In this document: in pieces, positions 53,211 to 62,469 of the stretch
Numbering within the stretch: position 1 is the stretch's first letter
Layout: every line of letters begins with the position of its first letter
NCBI GenBank assembly: GCA_013288685.1
Contig: JABDBM010000004.1
Coordinates: 42,502-106,501 of the forward strand
Length of the DNA: 64,000 bases
Source: Bacteroidota bacterium
GTDB taxonomy: Bacteria > Bacteroidota > Bacteroidia > Sphingobacteriales > Sphingobacteriaceae
Direction: 5' to 3'
The notes under the pieces: model-generated
Told to the model about the DNA's origin: nothing
What the model saw: only the letters and a program-made list of their open reading frames with translations
The model's database searches: none
Translations under genes and position numbers: made by a program

Positions 53211-54242
53211 TTAACTATTCTTTAACGTCGACCCCCTCACCATTAATTTCGGTTTGATACTGATAATTTTCGGTATCACCACTGTATCATTATTTTCCAT
53301 TTCCTGAAAATACAAATTGGCTACGGTTTTACCCATGTACACGCTAAACTGATCAATTGTGGTGATGGATGGGCTGGTTATTTCGGTAAATGCTTCGTTG
53401 GAGTAACCGCAAATACCCAACTCGGATGGCACTTTAATCGCCAGATCGTTCGCTACTTCCAATACACCGAGGGCCGAAAAATCGGAGGTGGAAGCAAATA
53501 TAGCATCTGGCAAATCGGTTAGGCTTAGCAGTTTGCGGGTTGCTTCGGCGCCCAGTTCTTTTGTCCAGGCGTTGGCGATGATAAACTCCTCTCTGATGGG
53601 CATATTATATTTTTTGAGCGCATTCAGATACCCCTCCTTTCGCTGCCTGAAAATATTTAGGTTTTGCGGTCCTTCTAACAAGGCAATTTTCTTGTAGCCC
53701 TGTTCAATCATGTGGCAAACGGCTTCAAACGATGCCTGTTCATTATCATTTATTACTTTCAGCGTTTCTAACTCATCAGCCACGCGGTCAAATTGGATGA
53801 GTTGAATTCCCTGATCGAGCACATTTTGCAGGTGCTGGTAGTCGTTACTATCTACCGATACCGAAATCACGATGCAATCCACATGCTGATTGATCAGGGT
53901 GTTTACACATTTTATCTCCTTTTCGTGCGATTCGTTCGACTGGCAAATAATTAAATTATAGTTTTTTTGATAGGTAGCTTCTTCAATTCCGGCAATAACA
54001 TTCGAAAAAAAGTTCTGATTAATACGCGGAACAACTACGCCAATGGTTTTTGTTTGCCCCTTACGCAGGTTTGATGCCAGGGTATTGCGCTTATAATTGA
54101 GTTCCTCGGCCGTTTTAAGGATCAGCTTTTTGGTAGCCTCATTTACATAACTGCTGTTATTTAGCGCTCTGGATACAGAAGAAGCGGTAATATTCAGCTT
54201 TTCGGCAATGTCATAAATGGTGGTGCGTTTCTTTCCTCTCAT
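53211..54242 (-). CDS. LacI-family regulator of xylose genes
   Basis: The track starts upstream at 54287; I choose ATG 54242 (MRGKKRTTIYDIAEKL), giving 343 aa, since the HTH must be near the N-terminus. The LacI helix-turn-helix is TTIYDIAEKLNITASSVSRALNN. A periplasmic-binding-type ligand domain follows (TIGVVVPRINQNFFSNVIAGIE to ITTIDQFSVYMG). It is divergent from xylB-xylA-symporter and likely represses them until xylose or a derivative binds. A palindrome in the shared intergenic region overlaps both candidate promoters. Confidence 0.87.
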   Translation of the reverse strand: MRGKKRTTIYDIAEKLNITASSVSRALNNSSYVNEATKKLILKTAEELNYKRNTLASNLRKGQTKTIGVVVPRINQNFFSNVIAGIEEATYQKNYNLIICQSNESHEKEIKCVNTLINQHVDCIVISVSVDSNDYQHLQNVLDQGIQLIQFDRVADELETLKVINDNEQASFEAVCHMIEQGYKKIALLEGPQNLNIFRQRKEGYLNALKKYNMPIREEFIIANAWTKELGAEATRKLLSLTDLPDAIFASTSDFSALGVLEVANDLAIKVPSELGICGYSNEAFTEITSPSITTIDQFSVYMGKTVANLYFQEMENNDTVVIPKIISIKPKLMVRGSTLKNS

Positions 54243-54259
54243 ATAGATTGTAAATATGA

Positions 54260-54310
54260 CAAAATAAATTTCGACAATCGATTGCAATTTGAAAAAATAA
54301 TTTAATTTCG
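54260..54310. promoter_or_regulatory. Divergent promoters with a CAATCGATTG operator candidate
   Basis: Perfect palindrome CAATCGATTG at 54275-54284. It overlaps the -33 TTG (54282-54284) of a plus-strand promoter whose -7 is TAATTTCG (54303-54310, 18-base spacer). It also lies in the spacer of a minus-strand promoter (TTG 54287-54285; TTATTTTG 54267-54260). LacI operators typically have a central CG like this one. Each -7 box has one mismatch, so the call is tentative. Confidence 0.45.
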
Positions 54311-54370
54311 TTGCGTTAAAAGTTCAAATTGTAAACCAATACGTCTTTCGTACAAACTATTATATAAAGC

Positions 54371-55849
54371 ATGTTATTATTAGGCATTGATATAGGCACC
54401 TCGTCCATAAAAGCGTCCATTGTTGATGCGGCTACTCAAAAAGTAGTAGCATCGGCACAATACCCCGATGAGGAATCGCCCATCATTGCGGTACACCCCG
54501 GCTGGGCCGAACAATCGCCCGATATGTGGTGGGAGCATACCCAAAAAGCTATTGAAATGTGCCATAGCACAGCAAAATACAGCCCTGCCGATATTGCAGC
54601 CATTGGCATTGCCTATCAAATGCATGGCTTGGTGCTGGTGGATAAACACCAAAACGTACTGCGTAACAGCATTATATGGTGCGATAGTCGCGCGGTTGAA
54701 ATTGGCGACGAAGCATTTGAGGCTATTGGTCCCGAGCATTGTTTATCGCACCTGTTAAATTCGCCCGGCAACTTTACCGCATCCAAATTAGCCTGGGTAA
54801 AAAAGAACGAGCCCGAAATTTATGCCCAAATTGATAAATTTATGCTTCCCGGCGATTTTATCAGCATGAAACTGACCGGCGAAATCACCACTTCTATAGC
54901 ATCTTTATCCGAAGGCGTTTTTTTTGACTTTAAAAACAATCGATTGTCGAAAGATATAATCGACTATTTTGGCTTCGACGAGTCTCTGTTTCCTGAAATT
55001 AAACCAGTATTTTCCGAACATGGCGGACTTAGGGTAGCTATAGCACAAAAATTACAGTTAAAGCCCGGTATCCCGGTTACCTACAAAGCCGGCGACCAGC
55101 CGAATAATGCACTCTCGTTAAATGTTTTAAACCCCGGCGAGGTTGCCGCAACGGCAGGCACCTCGGGCGTTATTTATGGCGTAAGTGACCAATTGGCTTA
55201 TGACCCGCAATCGCGGGTAAACACATTTGCGCACGTAAACTATACCGAAGAACAACGCCGGTTAGGTATATTGCTTTGCATCAACGGTACGGGCAGCCTA
55301 AACCGCTGGGCCAAAAACGCGTTCGGCAGTACGTTAAACTACCTGCAAATGAATAACGAAGCCAGCACGGCTCCTATTGGCAGCGATGGCCTGTTTGTAT
55401 TGCCGTTCGGCAACGGTGCCGAGCGTATGCTGAACAACAAGCAAATTGGCGCCCATTTCCACAATATCGATTTAAACTTACATACCCGTGCACACTTGTT
55501 AAGGGCGGTTCAGGAAGGGATTGCCTTCTCGTTCCGCTACGGGTTGGATATTATGCGTTCCAACGGAATGAATCCAACCGTAATCAGGGCCGGTAAGAAC
55601 AACCTGTTTTTAAGCGAGCTGTTTACCGAATCGTTTGTAAACATAACCGGTGTACCCGTTGAACTTTATAAAAATGACGGCAGTGCCGGCGCGGCGTTAG
55701 GTGCAGGCATAGGGGCAAAAATATTCGCCTCTCCTGCCGAAGCATTTGAATTTATGCATCCGGTACAATTGGTTGAACCAACGCACCGGGATTTGGAGTG
55801 GCCTTACCAGGAATGGAAAATATTGTTGGAAAGGCAATTAGCGGGGTAG
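54371..55849 (+). CDS. xylB: Xylulokinase
   Basis: 492 aa FGGY-family kinase that phosphorylates D-xylulose to xylulose 5-phosphate. GIDIGTSSIKASIVD forms the phosphate-binding start, IAYQMHGLVLVD matches the xylulokinase MHG motif, and KAGDQPNNALSL holds the catalytic Asp (GDQ). The second nucleotide domain shows VAATAGTSGVIYG and the C-terminal ATP motif AGAALGAGIGAK. First gene of the xyl unit, divergent from the LacI regulator, and directly adjacent to xylose isomerase, which decides xylulose over other FGGY substrates. Confidence 0.93.
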   Translation: MLLLGIDIGTSSIKASIVDAATQKVVASAQYPDEESPIIAVHPGWAEQSPDMWWEHTQKAIEMCHSTAKYSPADIAAIGIAYQMHGLVLVDKHQNVLRNSIIWCDSRAVEIGDEAFEAIGPEHCLSHLLNSPGNFTASKLAWVKKNEPEIYAQIDKFMLPGDFISMKLTGEITTSIASLSEGVFFDFKNNRLSKDIIDYFGFDESLFPEIKPVFSEHGGLRVAIAQKLQLKPGIPVTYKAGDQPNNALSLNVLNPGEVAATAGTSGVIYGVSDQLAYDPQSRVNTFAHVNYTEEQRRLGILLCINGTGSLNRWAKNAFGSTLNYLQMNNEASTAPIGSDGLFVLPFGNGAERMLNNKQIGAHFHNIDLNLHTRAHLLRAVQEGIAFSFRYGLDIMRSNGMNPTVIRAGKNNLFLSELFTESFVNITGVPVELYKNDGSAGAALGAGIGAKIFASPAEAFEFMHPVQLVEPTHRDLEWPYQEWKILLERQLAG

Positions 55850-55880
55850 CGCAATGCTGCCCTTTTGCAAGTAACCCGCC

Positions 55881-55983
55881 ATGTCATTTCGAACGCAATG
55901 AGAAAACTTTACAAACATGCGTAGCGAATGTGCGCGGCAGGCTACATGACGCAAAAGATCTCTCAATGCGTTTATAATGACAT
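55881..55983. repeat. TGTCATTTCGAACG repeat pair, second copy
   Basis: Left arm ATGTCATTTCGAACGCAATG and a diverged right arm TCAATGCGTTTATAATGACAT between xylB and xylA. Placing a repeat inside the operon suggests partial uncoupling of the two genes. Confidence 0.65.
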
Positions 55984-55994
55984 CAGAGGGAGCA

Positions 55995-56029
55995 AAATCA
56001 CCGTAACAAAAAGATAATCACTGTAATCC
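55995..56029. repeat. AATCACTGTAATC direct repeat before xylA
   Basis: AATCACCGTAAC then AATCACTGTAATCC, 30 bp upstream of the xylA start. Same unit and order as at 52535-52567. Confidence 0.6.
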
Positions 56030-56059
56030 AAAAAAAATAAAAATAAATAATATAACATC

Positions 56060-57388
56060 ATGAGTATCATCACAGGCGACAAAGAATTTTTTAAAGGCAT
56101 AGGCCAAATAAAATACGAAGGGCTACAATCAGACAACCCGCTGGCATTCCGCTGGTACGACGAGAACCGCGTTGTTGCGGGTAAAACCATGAAAGAGCAT
56201 TTGCGCTTTGCATGCGCCTACTGGCATTCGTTCTGCGGCAACGGCGCCGATCCGTTTGGCGAGGCTACCCACATTTTTCCATGGAATGAAAAAAGCGATG
56301 CCGTTGAACGTGCAAAAGACAAAATGGATGCTGCGTTTGAGTTCATCACCAAAATGAACATGGAATATTATTGCTTCCACGATGTTGACGTGGTTGACTA
56401 TACCAACGACATTAAAGAAAACGACCGCCGCTTACAGGCGCTGGTTGAATATGCTAAACAAAAACAAGCCGCCAGCGGTGTAAAACTACTTTGGGGTACT
56501 GCCAACCTGTTTAGCAACCGCAGGTATATGAACGGTGCGGCTACCAATCCTGATTTTCATGTGTTGAGCCATGGGGCTGCACAGGTGAAAGCTGCATTGG
56601 ATGCTACAATCGCTTTAGGTGGTGAGAATTATGTGTTCTGGGGTGGCCGCGAAGGCTATATGTCGCTGTTGAATACCAACATGAAACGCGAACAGGAACA
56701 TTTGGCCAAATTCCTTCATGCATCTAAAGATTACGCCCGCAAACAAGGCTTTAAAGGCACTTTCTTTATCGAACCAAAACCATGCGAGCCTACCAAGCAT
56801 CAATATGATTACGATGCTGCAACCGTTTTAGGCTTCTTGCAGAAATACGATTTAATCAACGATTTTAAATTAAACCTGGAAGTAAACCACGCTACCTTAG
56901 CCGGTCACACTTTCCAGCACGATTTACAGGTAGCTGCTGATGCCGGTATTTTAGGTTCGATAGATGCCAACCGTGGTGACATCCAAAACGGGTGGGATAC
57001 CGACCAGTTCCCGTATGACGTTACCGAAGTAACCGAATACATGCTGATTATATTGGAAGCTGGCGGTTTCGGCGGTGGAGGTATCAACTTTGATGCTAAA
57101 ATTCGCCGTAACTCAACCGATCCGGCTGATTTATTCTACGCACACGTTGGCGGTATGGACGTGTTTGCCCGCGCATTGGTAACGGCTGATAATATCCTTC
57201 AAAAATCAGAATACAAAAAACTGCGCAGCGACAGGTATTCATCGTACGATAGCGGTAAAGGAAAGGACTTTGAGGACGGAAAACTGACCCTGGAAGACTT
57301 ACGCGCGTATGCCATTGAAAACGGCGAACCGAAAGTAACCAGCGGAAAACAAGAATATATAGAAAATTTGATAAACAGATATATATAA
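56060..57388 (+). CDS. xylA: Xylose isomerase
   Basis: 442 aa class II xylose isomerase converting D-xylose to D-xylulose. Catalytic His is in [10 protein letters not shown], metal ligands in [36 protein letters not shown] and [20 protein letters not shown], and the aromatic xylose pocket in [21 protein letters not shown]. Length and N-terminal extension fit the Bacteroidetes class II type. It lies downstream of xylB and 42 bp upstream of the symporter gene. Confidence 0.96.
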   Translation: MSIITGDKEFFKGIGQIKYEGLQSDNPLAFRWYDENRVVAGKTMKEHLRFACAYWHSFCGNGADPFGEATHIFPWNEKSDAVERAKDKMDAAFEFITKMNMEYYCFHDVDVVDYTNDIKENDRRLQALVEYAKQKQAASGVKLLWGTANLFSNRRYMNGAATNPDFHVLSHGAAQVKAALDATIALGGENYVFWGGREGYMSLLNTNMKREQEHLAKFLHASKDYARKQGFKGTFFIEPKPCEPTKHQYDYDAATVLGFLQKYDLINDFKLNLEVNHATLAGHTFQHDLQVAADAGILGSIDANRGDIQNGWDTDQFPYDVTEVTEYMLIILEAGGFGGGGINFDAKIRRNSTDPADLFYAHVGGMDVFARALVTADNILQKSEYKKLRSDRYSSYDSGKGKDFEDGKLTLEDLRAYAIENGEPKVTSGKQEYIENLINRYI

Positions 57389-57430
57389 CCTATAATTGTC
57401 AAACCAACAAATTAAAATTAAACTATAATT

Positions 57431-59107
57431 ATGAGACAATTATCTTACGGCGATTACATAGTATTCTTTATATACTTTGTAATTGTCGCATCCTACGGCT
57501 TAATCGTTTATCGCCGGAAAAAAATTGCAAGCGTTTCCCAATCAAAGGACTATTTTTTAGCAGAAGGTTCACTTACCTGGTGGGCCATTGGCGCGTCATT
57601 AATTGCGTCGAATATATCTGCCGAGCAAATGGTTGCCATGAGCAGCAACGGGTTTACAATGGGCCTGGCCATATCAACCTACGAATGGATGGCTGCGCTT
57701 ACATTGGTCATTGTAGCCGTGTTTTTCATCCCGGTTTATCTTAAGAATAAGATATTTACGATGCCGCAGTTTTTACATCAACGGTACAATAGTACAGTTG
57801 CCATGATTATGGCGGTGTTTTGGTTATTACTTTACGTAATTGTAAATCTTACCTCCATACTTTATCTGGGCGCAATTGCTATCCATGGAATATCCGGTGT
57901 TGATTTTAATGTTTGTATTGGCTTACTGGCTGTTTTTGCAATAATTATTACCCTTGGCGGGATGAAAGTTATTGGCTATACCGACGTTATACAGGTATTT
58001 TTCCTGATATTAGGTGGCCTTGTAACTACCTACATAGCCGTTAACCTGGTATCAACTCATTATGGGCAAAGCGGATTTGGCAGTGGTTTATCTATTATGT
58101 ACAATCAATTTCATGATCACTTTCACATGATCCTGAAAAAAGACAATGCCAGTTATGGCGACCTGCCGGGATTAACCGTGTTAATTGGCGGTATGTGGAT
58201 AGTTAATTTAAATTATTGGGGATGTAATCAATATATTACACAACGTGCGCTGGGTGCCGATCTGCCAACAGCACGCGGTGGCATTTTATTCGCTGCATTT
58301 TTGAAGCTTTTAATGCCGATGATTGTGGTATTGCCCGGAATTGCTGCTTTTGTTTTATACAAACAAAACGTGTTTAACAGCGATATGACCAGCAGTATTA
58401 CCAATAATCATGACAATGCTTATCCTGTTCTGCTAAACTTACTGCCGAGCGGGATAAAAGGCTTGGCATTTGCTGCATTAACAGCTGCCGTTGTAGCATC
58501 GTTAGCCGGTAAAGCAAATAGTATAGCAACCATATTTACGCTTGATATTTACAAAAAGAAAATTAACCCCGGAGCGTCAGAAACTAAATTGGTTTCGGTA
58601 GGTAAAATCGCGGTTGTAGTGGCTATGATACTTGGGGTAGTTATTTCACCATTTTTGGGAATAGATAAAAAAGGCGGCTTCCAGTTTATACAGGAATATA
58701 CAGGCTTTGTATCTCCCGGGATTTTTGCAATGTTTATTTTAGGATTTTTCTGGAAAAAAGCATCCTCAAATGCGGCCATGTTTGCTACAATAGGCGGCTT
58801 TATTTTCTCGGTATTCTTTAAATTTTTGCCGAAGATGACCGACCTCTCCTACCTGGCGTCATCTGGTTTTTCTTATAAAAATGCCGATAGTGGTCTTTAC
58901 GAAATCCCTTTTCTTGACCGGATGGGGTTTGTTTTCGTAATCTGTATTGTGGGTATGATTGTAATCAGTTTAATTGACCATGCACGCGGTAAAGCAACGC
59001 ATGGATTAGAAATTGATGCTAAAATGTTCCGTACCACCAATGGTTTTGCAGTAGGCGCATTGCTTATTTGCGGAATACTGGCAGCTTTATATACCGTGTT
59101 TTGGTAG
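57431..59107 (+). CDS. Sodium/sugar symporter (SSS family), probably xylose
   Basis: 558 aa with about 14 transmembrane helices. SSS-family features: IGASLIASNISAEQMVAMSSNGFTMGLA (sodium site helix), then GGMWIVNLNYWGCNQYITQRALGA and FAALTAAVVASLAGKANSIATIFTLDIY. SglT-like transporters carry glucose, galactose or xylose; the position after xylA makes xylose the likely substrate. Ends the unit before a strong terminator at 59126-59162. Confidence 0.9.
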   Translation: MRQLSYGDYIVFFIYFVIVASYGLIVYRRKKIASVSQSKDYFLAEGSLTWWAIGASLIASNISAEQMVAMSSNGFTMGLAISTYEWMAALTLVIVAVFFIPVYLKNKIFTMPQFLHQRYNSTVAMIMAVFWLLLYVIVNLTSILYLGAIAIHGISGVDFNVCIGLLAVFAIIITLGGMKVIGYTDVIQVFFLILGGLVTTYIAVNLVSTHYGQSGFGSGLSIMYNQFHDHFHMILKKDNASYGDLPGLTVLIGGMWIVNLNYWGCNQYITQRALGADLPTARGGILFAAFLKLLMPMIVVLPGIAAFVLYKQNVFNSDMTSSITNNHDNAYPVLLNLLPSGIKGLAFAALTAAVVASLAGKANSIATIFTLDIYKKKINPGASETKLVSVGKIAVVVAMILGVVISPFLGIDKKGGFQFIQEYTGFVSPGIFAMFILGFFWKKASSNAAMFATIGGFIFSVFFKFLPKMTDLSYLASSGFSYKNADSGLYEIPFLDRMGFVFVICIVGMIVISLIDHARGKATHGLEIDAKMFRTTNGFAVGALLICGILAALYTVFW

Positions 59108-59125
59108 CAATTGGTTATTGATCAT

Positions 59126-59162
59126 AAAAAAAGCGTTGGGTTTAAAATCCAACGCTTTTTTT
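59126..59162 (+). terminator. Intrinsic terminator of the xyl unit
   Basis: AAAAAAGCGTTGG pairs with CCAACGCTTTTTT around a loop of about 9 bases, 18 bp after the symporter stop. It has a T-run and is near-symmetric. Confidence 0.9.
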
Positions 59163-59226
59163 GTGATAAAATGTCATTTGAAAAGCAAATGAGAATTGAT
59201 CTGAGAGATCAGGAATGAACAATTTA

Positions 59227-59715
59227 CTAATCCTTTTCACTTTTCTTTTTAAATTCATCTAACTGAACCACATCCAACCAATCTTTTGCCCGGTGCGTTA
59301 GGACTTTCATTTTTCTCAAATAGTCAAAATCAACTACTCTCAAAACAACTCCATTACCAATATCGTGTTTTATCGCATGGTTTTCAGCATCGTCAAAATT
59401 GATGTTCGGGTGAACTATTGTTAAGCAATCTATTGTAAAAGGAGGTTCGCCTATTTCACATTTAAAGAAAGTTGTGAAATCTTCCTTTTTGTATTCAGAA
59501 ATTTCTTCATCGGTATACCCTAAATCAAGCAGTACTTTATAAAAAACATCACGATTTTCGTTAGTTGGCGCAAGCCAAATATCCATATCCTGCGTATTGC
59601 GAGACACTCCGTGAAAATTTACGGCAAGGCCGCCAATTAACATATACCTTACCTCCCTGTGTTGCATAGCAGCGAGAAATGCCACAAAAAACTCGTCTCC
59701 AATATCAAATTGCAT
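59227..59715 (-). CDS. Nucleotidyltransferase (DUF6036-like), second copy of the pair type
   Basis: 162 aa. YMLIGGLAVNFHGVSRNTQDMDIWL is the nucleotidyltransferase loop with D-x-D metal ligands; a C-terminal VVDFDYLRKMKVLTHRAKDWLDVVQL matches the helix end of this group. Unlike the pair at 18.9 kb, here the small partner gene comes first and overlaps by 11 bp. Substrate is unknown. It may be a toxin-like or housekeeping modifier; sequence does not decide. Confidence 0.75.
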   Translation of the reverse strand: MQFDIGDEFFVAFLAAMQHREVRYMLIGGLAVNFHGVSRNTQDMDIWLAPTNENRDVFYKVLLDLGYTDEEISEYKKEDFTTFFKCEIGEPPFTIDCLTIVHPNINFDDAENHAIKHDIGNGVVLRVVDFDYLRKMKVLTHRAKDWLDVVQLDEFKKKSEKD

Positions 59716-59893
59716 CGTGCGAACGGTATATCTTAAATATCTTGCCCTTTGGAAAGGATTGTTTACGAAAATTGACGAAAGTTCGTAGTTTGAAATAATA
59801 CCTCAACCGCTCCGAATACGATAAACCCGCAAAAAACTTTATGCGTTCGTCATTGTCTTCCTCCCAGGTGGTATTAAATTTAATGCGCTTCAT
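59705..59893 (-). CDS. 62-aa partner protein of the nucleotidyltransferase
   Basis: The track begins with a TTG at 59905; ATG 59893 (MKRIKFNTTWEE) is preferred. The product is basic and helical (DERIKFFAGLSYSERLRYYFKLRTF). The ERLR helix echoes the 57-aa partner at 18726-18899, though overall similarity is slight. Overlap with the downstream nucleotidyltransferase gene implies coupling. Function is unknown. Confidence 0.65.
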   Translation of the reverse strand: MKRIKFNTTWEEDNDERIKFFAGLSYSERLRYYFKLRTFVNFRKQSFPKGKIFKIYRSHDAI

Positions 59894-59999
59894 ATTAGTT
59901 ATCAACGGTTATAAATAGCTGCAAGAGTTATAAAGTTTTAAAATTTCGGTTGATAAACTGATGTCAACGTCTTAAACCTTTATAATAGCAAGTGAAACT

Positions 60000-60055
60000 T
60001 TTTCAACTCTTACAACATCTTCAACCTTCCACAACTTCTCCAACCTCTTTGGCAA
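60000..60055. repeat. 9-bp-period array (GTTGNNNAN type) overlapping the bioB stop
   Basis: On the minus strand, units GTTGGAGAA, GTTGTGGAAG, GTTGAAGAT, GTTGTAAGA, GTTGAAAAA run through the bioB stop at 60021. The last codons of bioB (EVVEG) are written by the array. Confidence 0.7.
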
Positions 60056-61028
60056 CCCCCGGCTTCCCGTTCTTAAATGCTTTCCTCGGTTTCAAGCCCA
60101 GCAATTCAAACATGGCCATATCTGTATCAAATGATGGATTTGGCGTGGTCAGTAATTTTTCGCCGGCAAAAATAGAGTTTGCGCCGGCCATAAAACAAAA
60201 AGCCTGTTCAACCACACTCATTTCGGTGCGGCCGGCTGAAAGGCGCACTACAGTTTTTGGCATAATAATGCGTGTCGTAGCTATCATCCGTACCATATCC
60301 CAAATGGATACCCTTGGCTGATCGGCCATTGGCGTGCCCTTAACGGGAACCAACGCATTGATAGGCACTGATTCAGGGTGTTTGGGCAAATTTGATAATG
60401 TTTTCAGCATAGATATACGATCAGCTACCGTTTCGCCCAGGCCGATTATGCCGCCGCTGCAAACGGTAATTTTCGCTTTGCGCACATGCTCCAGTGTTTT
60501 TAAACGATCATCATAAGTACGGGTGGTGATGATCCGTTTGTAATCTTCTTCGGATGTATCGAGGTTATGGTTATAGGCATACAAACCGGCATCGGCCAGG
60601 CGCTGGGCCTGGTGTTCGTTCAGCATGCCTAATGTGCAGCAAACTTCCATATCCATAGCATTAACAGCGGTTACCATTTCAATCACCTTGTCGAAATCGC
60701 GGTTATCGCGTACTTCGCGCCATGCTGCACCCATACAAAGGCGCGATGCGCCGCCATCTTTGGCTTTTTGCGCCGCCATAATTACTTCGTTCATCGGCAT
60801 AATGGCATGCACATCAACCCCTGTATTATAACGCGCCGCCTGGGGGCAATACGCGCAATCCTCCGGGCATCCGCCGGTCTTTATCGATATCAATGAGCTG
60901 ATCTGTACTTCTGAATAATCCTTATTTTCGCGATGTACGGTTGCTGCTTCGTAAACCAAATCCAGTAATGGGCGGTGGTATATTTCAGCTATCTCTTCCT
61001 TTGTCCAGTTATGTCTAACTTCAGTCAT
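60021..61028 (-). CDS. bioB: Biotin synthase
   Basis: 335 aa radical-SAM enzyme converting dethiobiotin to biotin. The cluster motif is in GGCPEDCAYCPQAARY (CxxxCxxC), followed by the BioB-typical GASRLCMGAAWRE, NHNLDTSEEDYKRIITTRTYDDRL and SVPINALVPVKGTPM. Arg and Cys residues of the second [2Fe-2S] site lie in VCCTLGML, CSGGIIGLGE and RLSAGR. No other biotin gene is near. Its C-terminal codons are made by a nonamer array, so the tail (AKEVGEVVEG) may be variable between strains. Confidence 0.96.
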   Translation of the reverse strand: MTEVRHNWTKEEIAEIYHRPLLDLVYEAATVHRENKDYSEVQISSLISIKTGGCPEDCAYCPQAARYNTGVDVHAIMPMNEVIMAAQKAKDGGASRLCMGAAWREVRDNRDFDKVIEMVTAVNAMDMEVCCTLGMLNEHQAQRLADAGLYAYNHNLDTSEEDYKRIITTRTYDDRLKTLEHVRKAKITVCSGGIIGLGETVADRISMLKTLSNLPKHPESVPINALVPVKGTPMADQPRVSIWDMVRMIATTRIIMPKTVVRLSAGRTEMSVVEQAFCFMAGANSIFAGEKLLTTPNPSFDTDMAMFELLGLKPRKAFKNGKPGVAKEVGEVVEG

Positions 61029-61070
61029 TCTGTTATGTTTATTATATATATAAATCGTAAAGTTCGTAAA

Positions 61071-61101
61071 GATTTGACAACTTTTAAAAAGTTGTCAAAT
61101 C
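61071..61101. terminator. Perfect 31-bp palindrome, terminator of mgtE
   Basis: Arms of 15 bp (GATTTGACAACTTTT) around one A. It has the same CTTTT-A-AAAAG core style as the CTTACGAAG palindromes. It lies 10 bp after the mgtE stop and 43 bp before the bioB start. Confidence 0.7.
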
Positions 61102-61111
61102 TATTCCATTG

Positions 61112-62428
61112 TTAATGTTTCAATAAAAGTTTGGTGGCAAACCACAACGGCAGTAAAAATCCCGCGCAATCCGTAAATGTGGTAATGATGATAGATGATG
61201 CCACAGCCGGGTCAATACCCACTCTTTTTAAAACTAACGGTATCGAGGCTCCTGTTAAGCCTGCTACAATGAGGTTGCCGGTCATTGCTAAAAACAACAC
61301 CAGGCCCAGCATGGGGTTGCTGTCATAAAACAGCGCTATTACAAAAACTATCAGCCCGTTGGCAGCGCCGTTTAGTAATCCTACCAGAAACTCTTTTAAT
61401 ACCGTATTATACGCTTGTTTATCGGTTAGATCACTCAGCGAGATACGCCTTACAGTTACTGCCAGCGCCTGCGTGGCGGCGTTGCCTCCCATACCGGCAA
61501 TGATCGTCATGTATGCCGCCAGAATAGGCAATTTTTCGACGGTTGCATCAAAATGCCGGATAACCGAAGCTGCTAAATAAGCAGTACCCAGGTTAATAAC
61601 CAGCCAGGGAAGGCGGCTTTTTACGGCTTCTTTCCAGTTACCGCTCAACTCTTCGTCTTCGGATACACCGGATATCTTCAGGATGTCCTCGGTACTTTCC
61701 TGCTCCATTACGTCCATGATGTCATCGACCGTAACACGACCGAGGAGCTTCATATTGTCATCAACAACAGGGATAGTAGTTAAGTTATATTGAGATATCA
61801 GGCCGGCTACGTCTTCCTGATCCAGATCGGCCTTAACGTATACAAAATCGGTGTTTACCAAATCGCGCACATGGGCATCGGCTTTGGCTTTGATGATGGA
61901 TTTTACGGATAAAATCCCGAGCAAAATATCATAGTCGTCCACCACGTAAATGGTGTAAAACTCTTCCATTTCTTCGCTTTGGCGGATAATCTCGTCCAGC
62001 GCGTCTTTTTTATCAAGGTTAATATTTACCTTGATAATTTCGGAGTTCATCAAACCACCTGCGGTATCCTCATCGTATTTTAACAGCGCGCGGATACTGT
62101 CGGCATCGTCCTGGTCAATGTCGCCCAATATTTCTTTCTGCTCATCTTCGTCAAGCTGCGAAATAATATCGGTGGCATCATCATAATCCAGCTCCTCCAC
62201 AATCTCCGATCGTTTTTCGGGATGCAGGTTAATCAACAACTCCCCCGGACGATGTTCCTCATCCATTTCCGAAATCACTTCCGATGCGATGTCGGTCGGC
62301 AGGATATTGATGATTCTTTCTTTAGCTTCCTGCGGCAGTCGTTCAAATAGCTCTAAACCAGCGTCATCACCCTCAAGCGCCGTTTCGAAGCGCGCCAGGT
62401 CGGTTTTATCAATTTCAAACGATTGCAT
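61112..62428 (-). CDS. mgtE: Magnesium transporter MgtE
   Basis: 438 aa. N-terminal MgtE_N helical domain (residues 15-125), two CBS domains (EIIKVNINLDKKDALDEIIRQS and TDFVYVKADLDQEDVAGLISQYNLTTIPVVDD), and five transmembrane helices from about 275, with YMTIIAGMGGNAATQALAVTVRRI and DCAGFLLPLW at the pore. MgtE is a Mg-gated channel; the N and CBS domains close it when magnesium is high. It ends 10 bp before the palindromic terminator. Confidence 0.95.
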   Translation of the reverse strand: MQSFEIDKTDLARFETALEGDDAGLELFERLPQEAKERIINILPTDIASEVISEMDEEHRPGELLINLHPEKRSEIVEELDYDDATDIISQLDEDEQKEILGDIDQDDADSIRALLKYDEDTAGGLMNSEIIKVNINLDKKDALDEIIRQSEEMEEFYTIYVVDDYDILLGILSVKSIIKAKADAHVRDLVNTDFVYVKADLDQEDVAGLISQYNLTTIPVVDDNMKLLGRVTVDDIMDVMEQESTEDILKISGVSEDEELSGNWKEAVKSRLPWLVINLGTAYLAASVIRHFDATVEKLPILAAYMTIIAGMGGNAATQALAVTVRRISLSDLTDKQAYNTVLKEFLVGLLNGAANGLIVFVIALFYDSNPMLGLVLFLAMTGNLIVAGLTGASIPLVLKRVGIDPAVASSIIITTFTDCAGFLLPLWFATKLLLKH

Positions 62429-62469
62429 ACGCGCCTAAAATACGCATTTATTTATTGGAATTTTCCACC

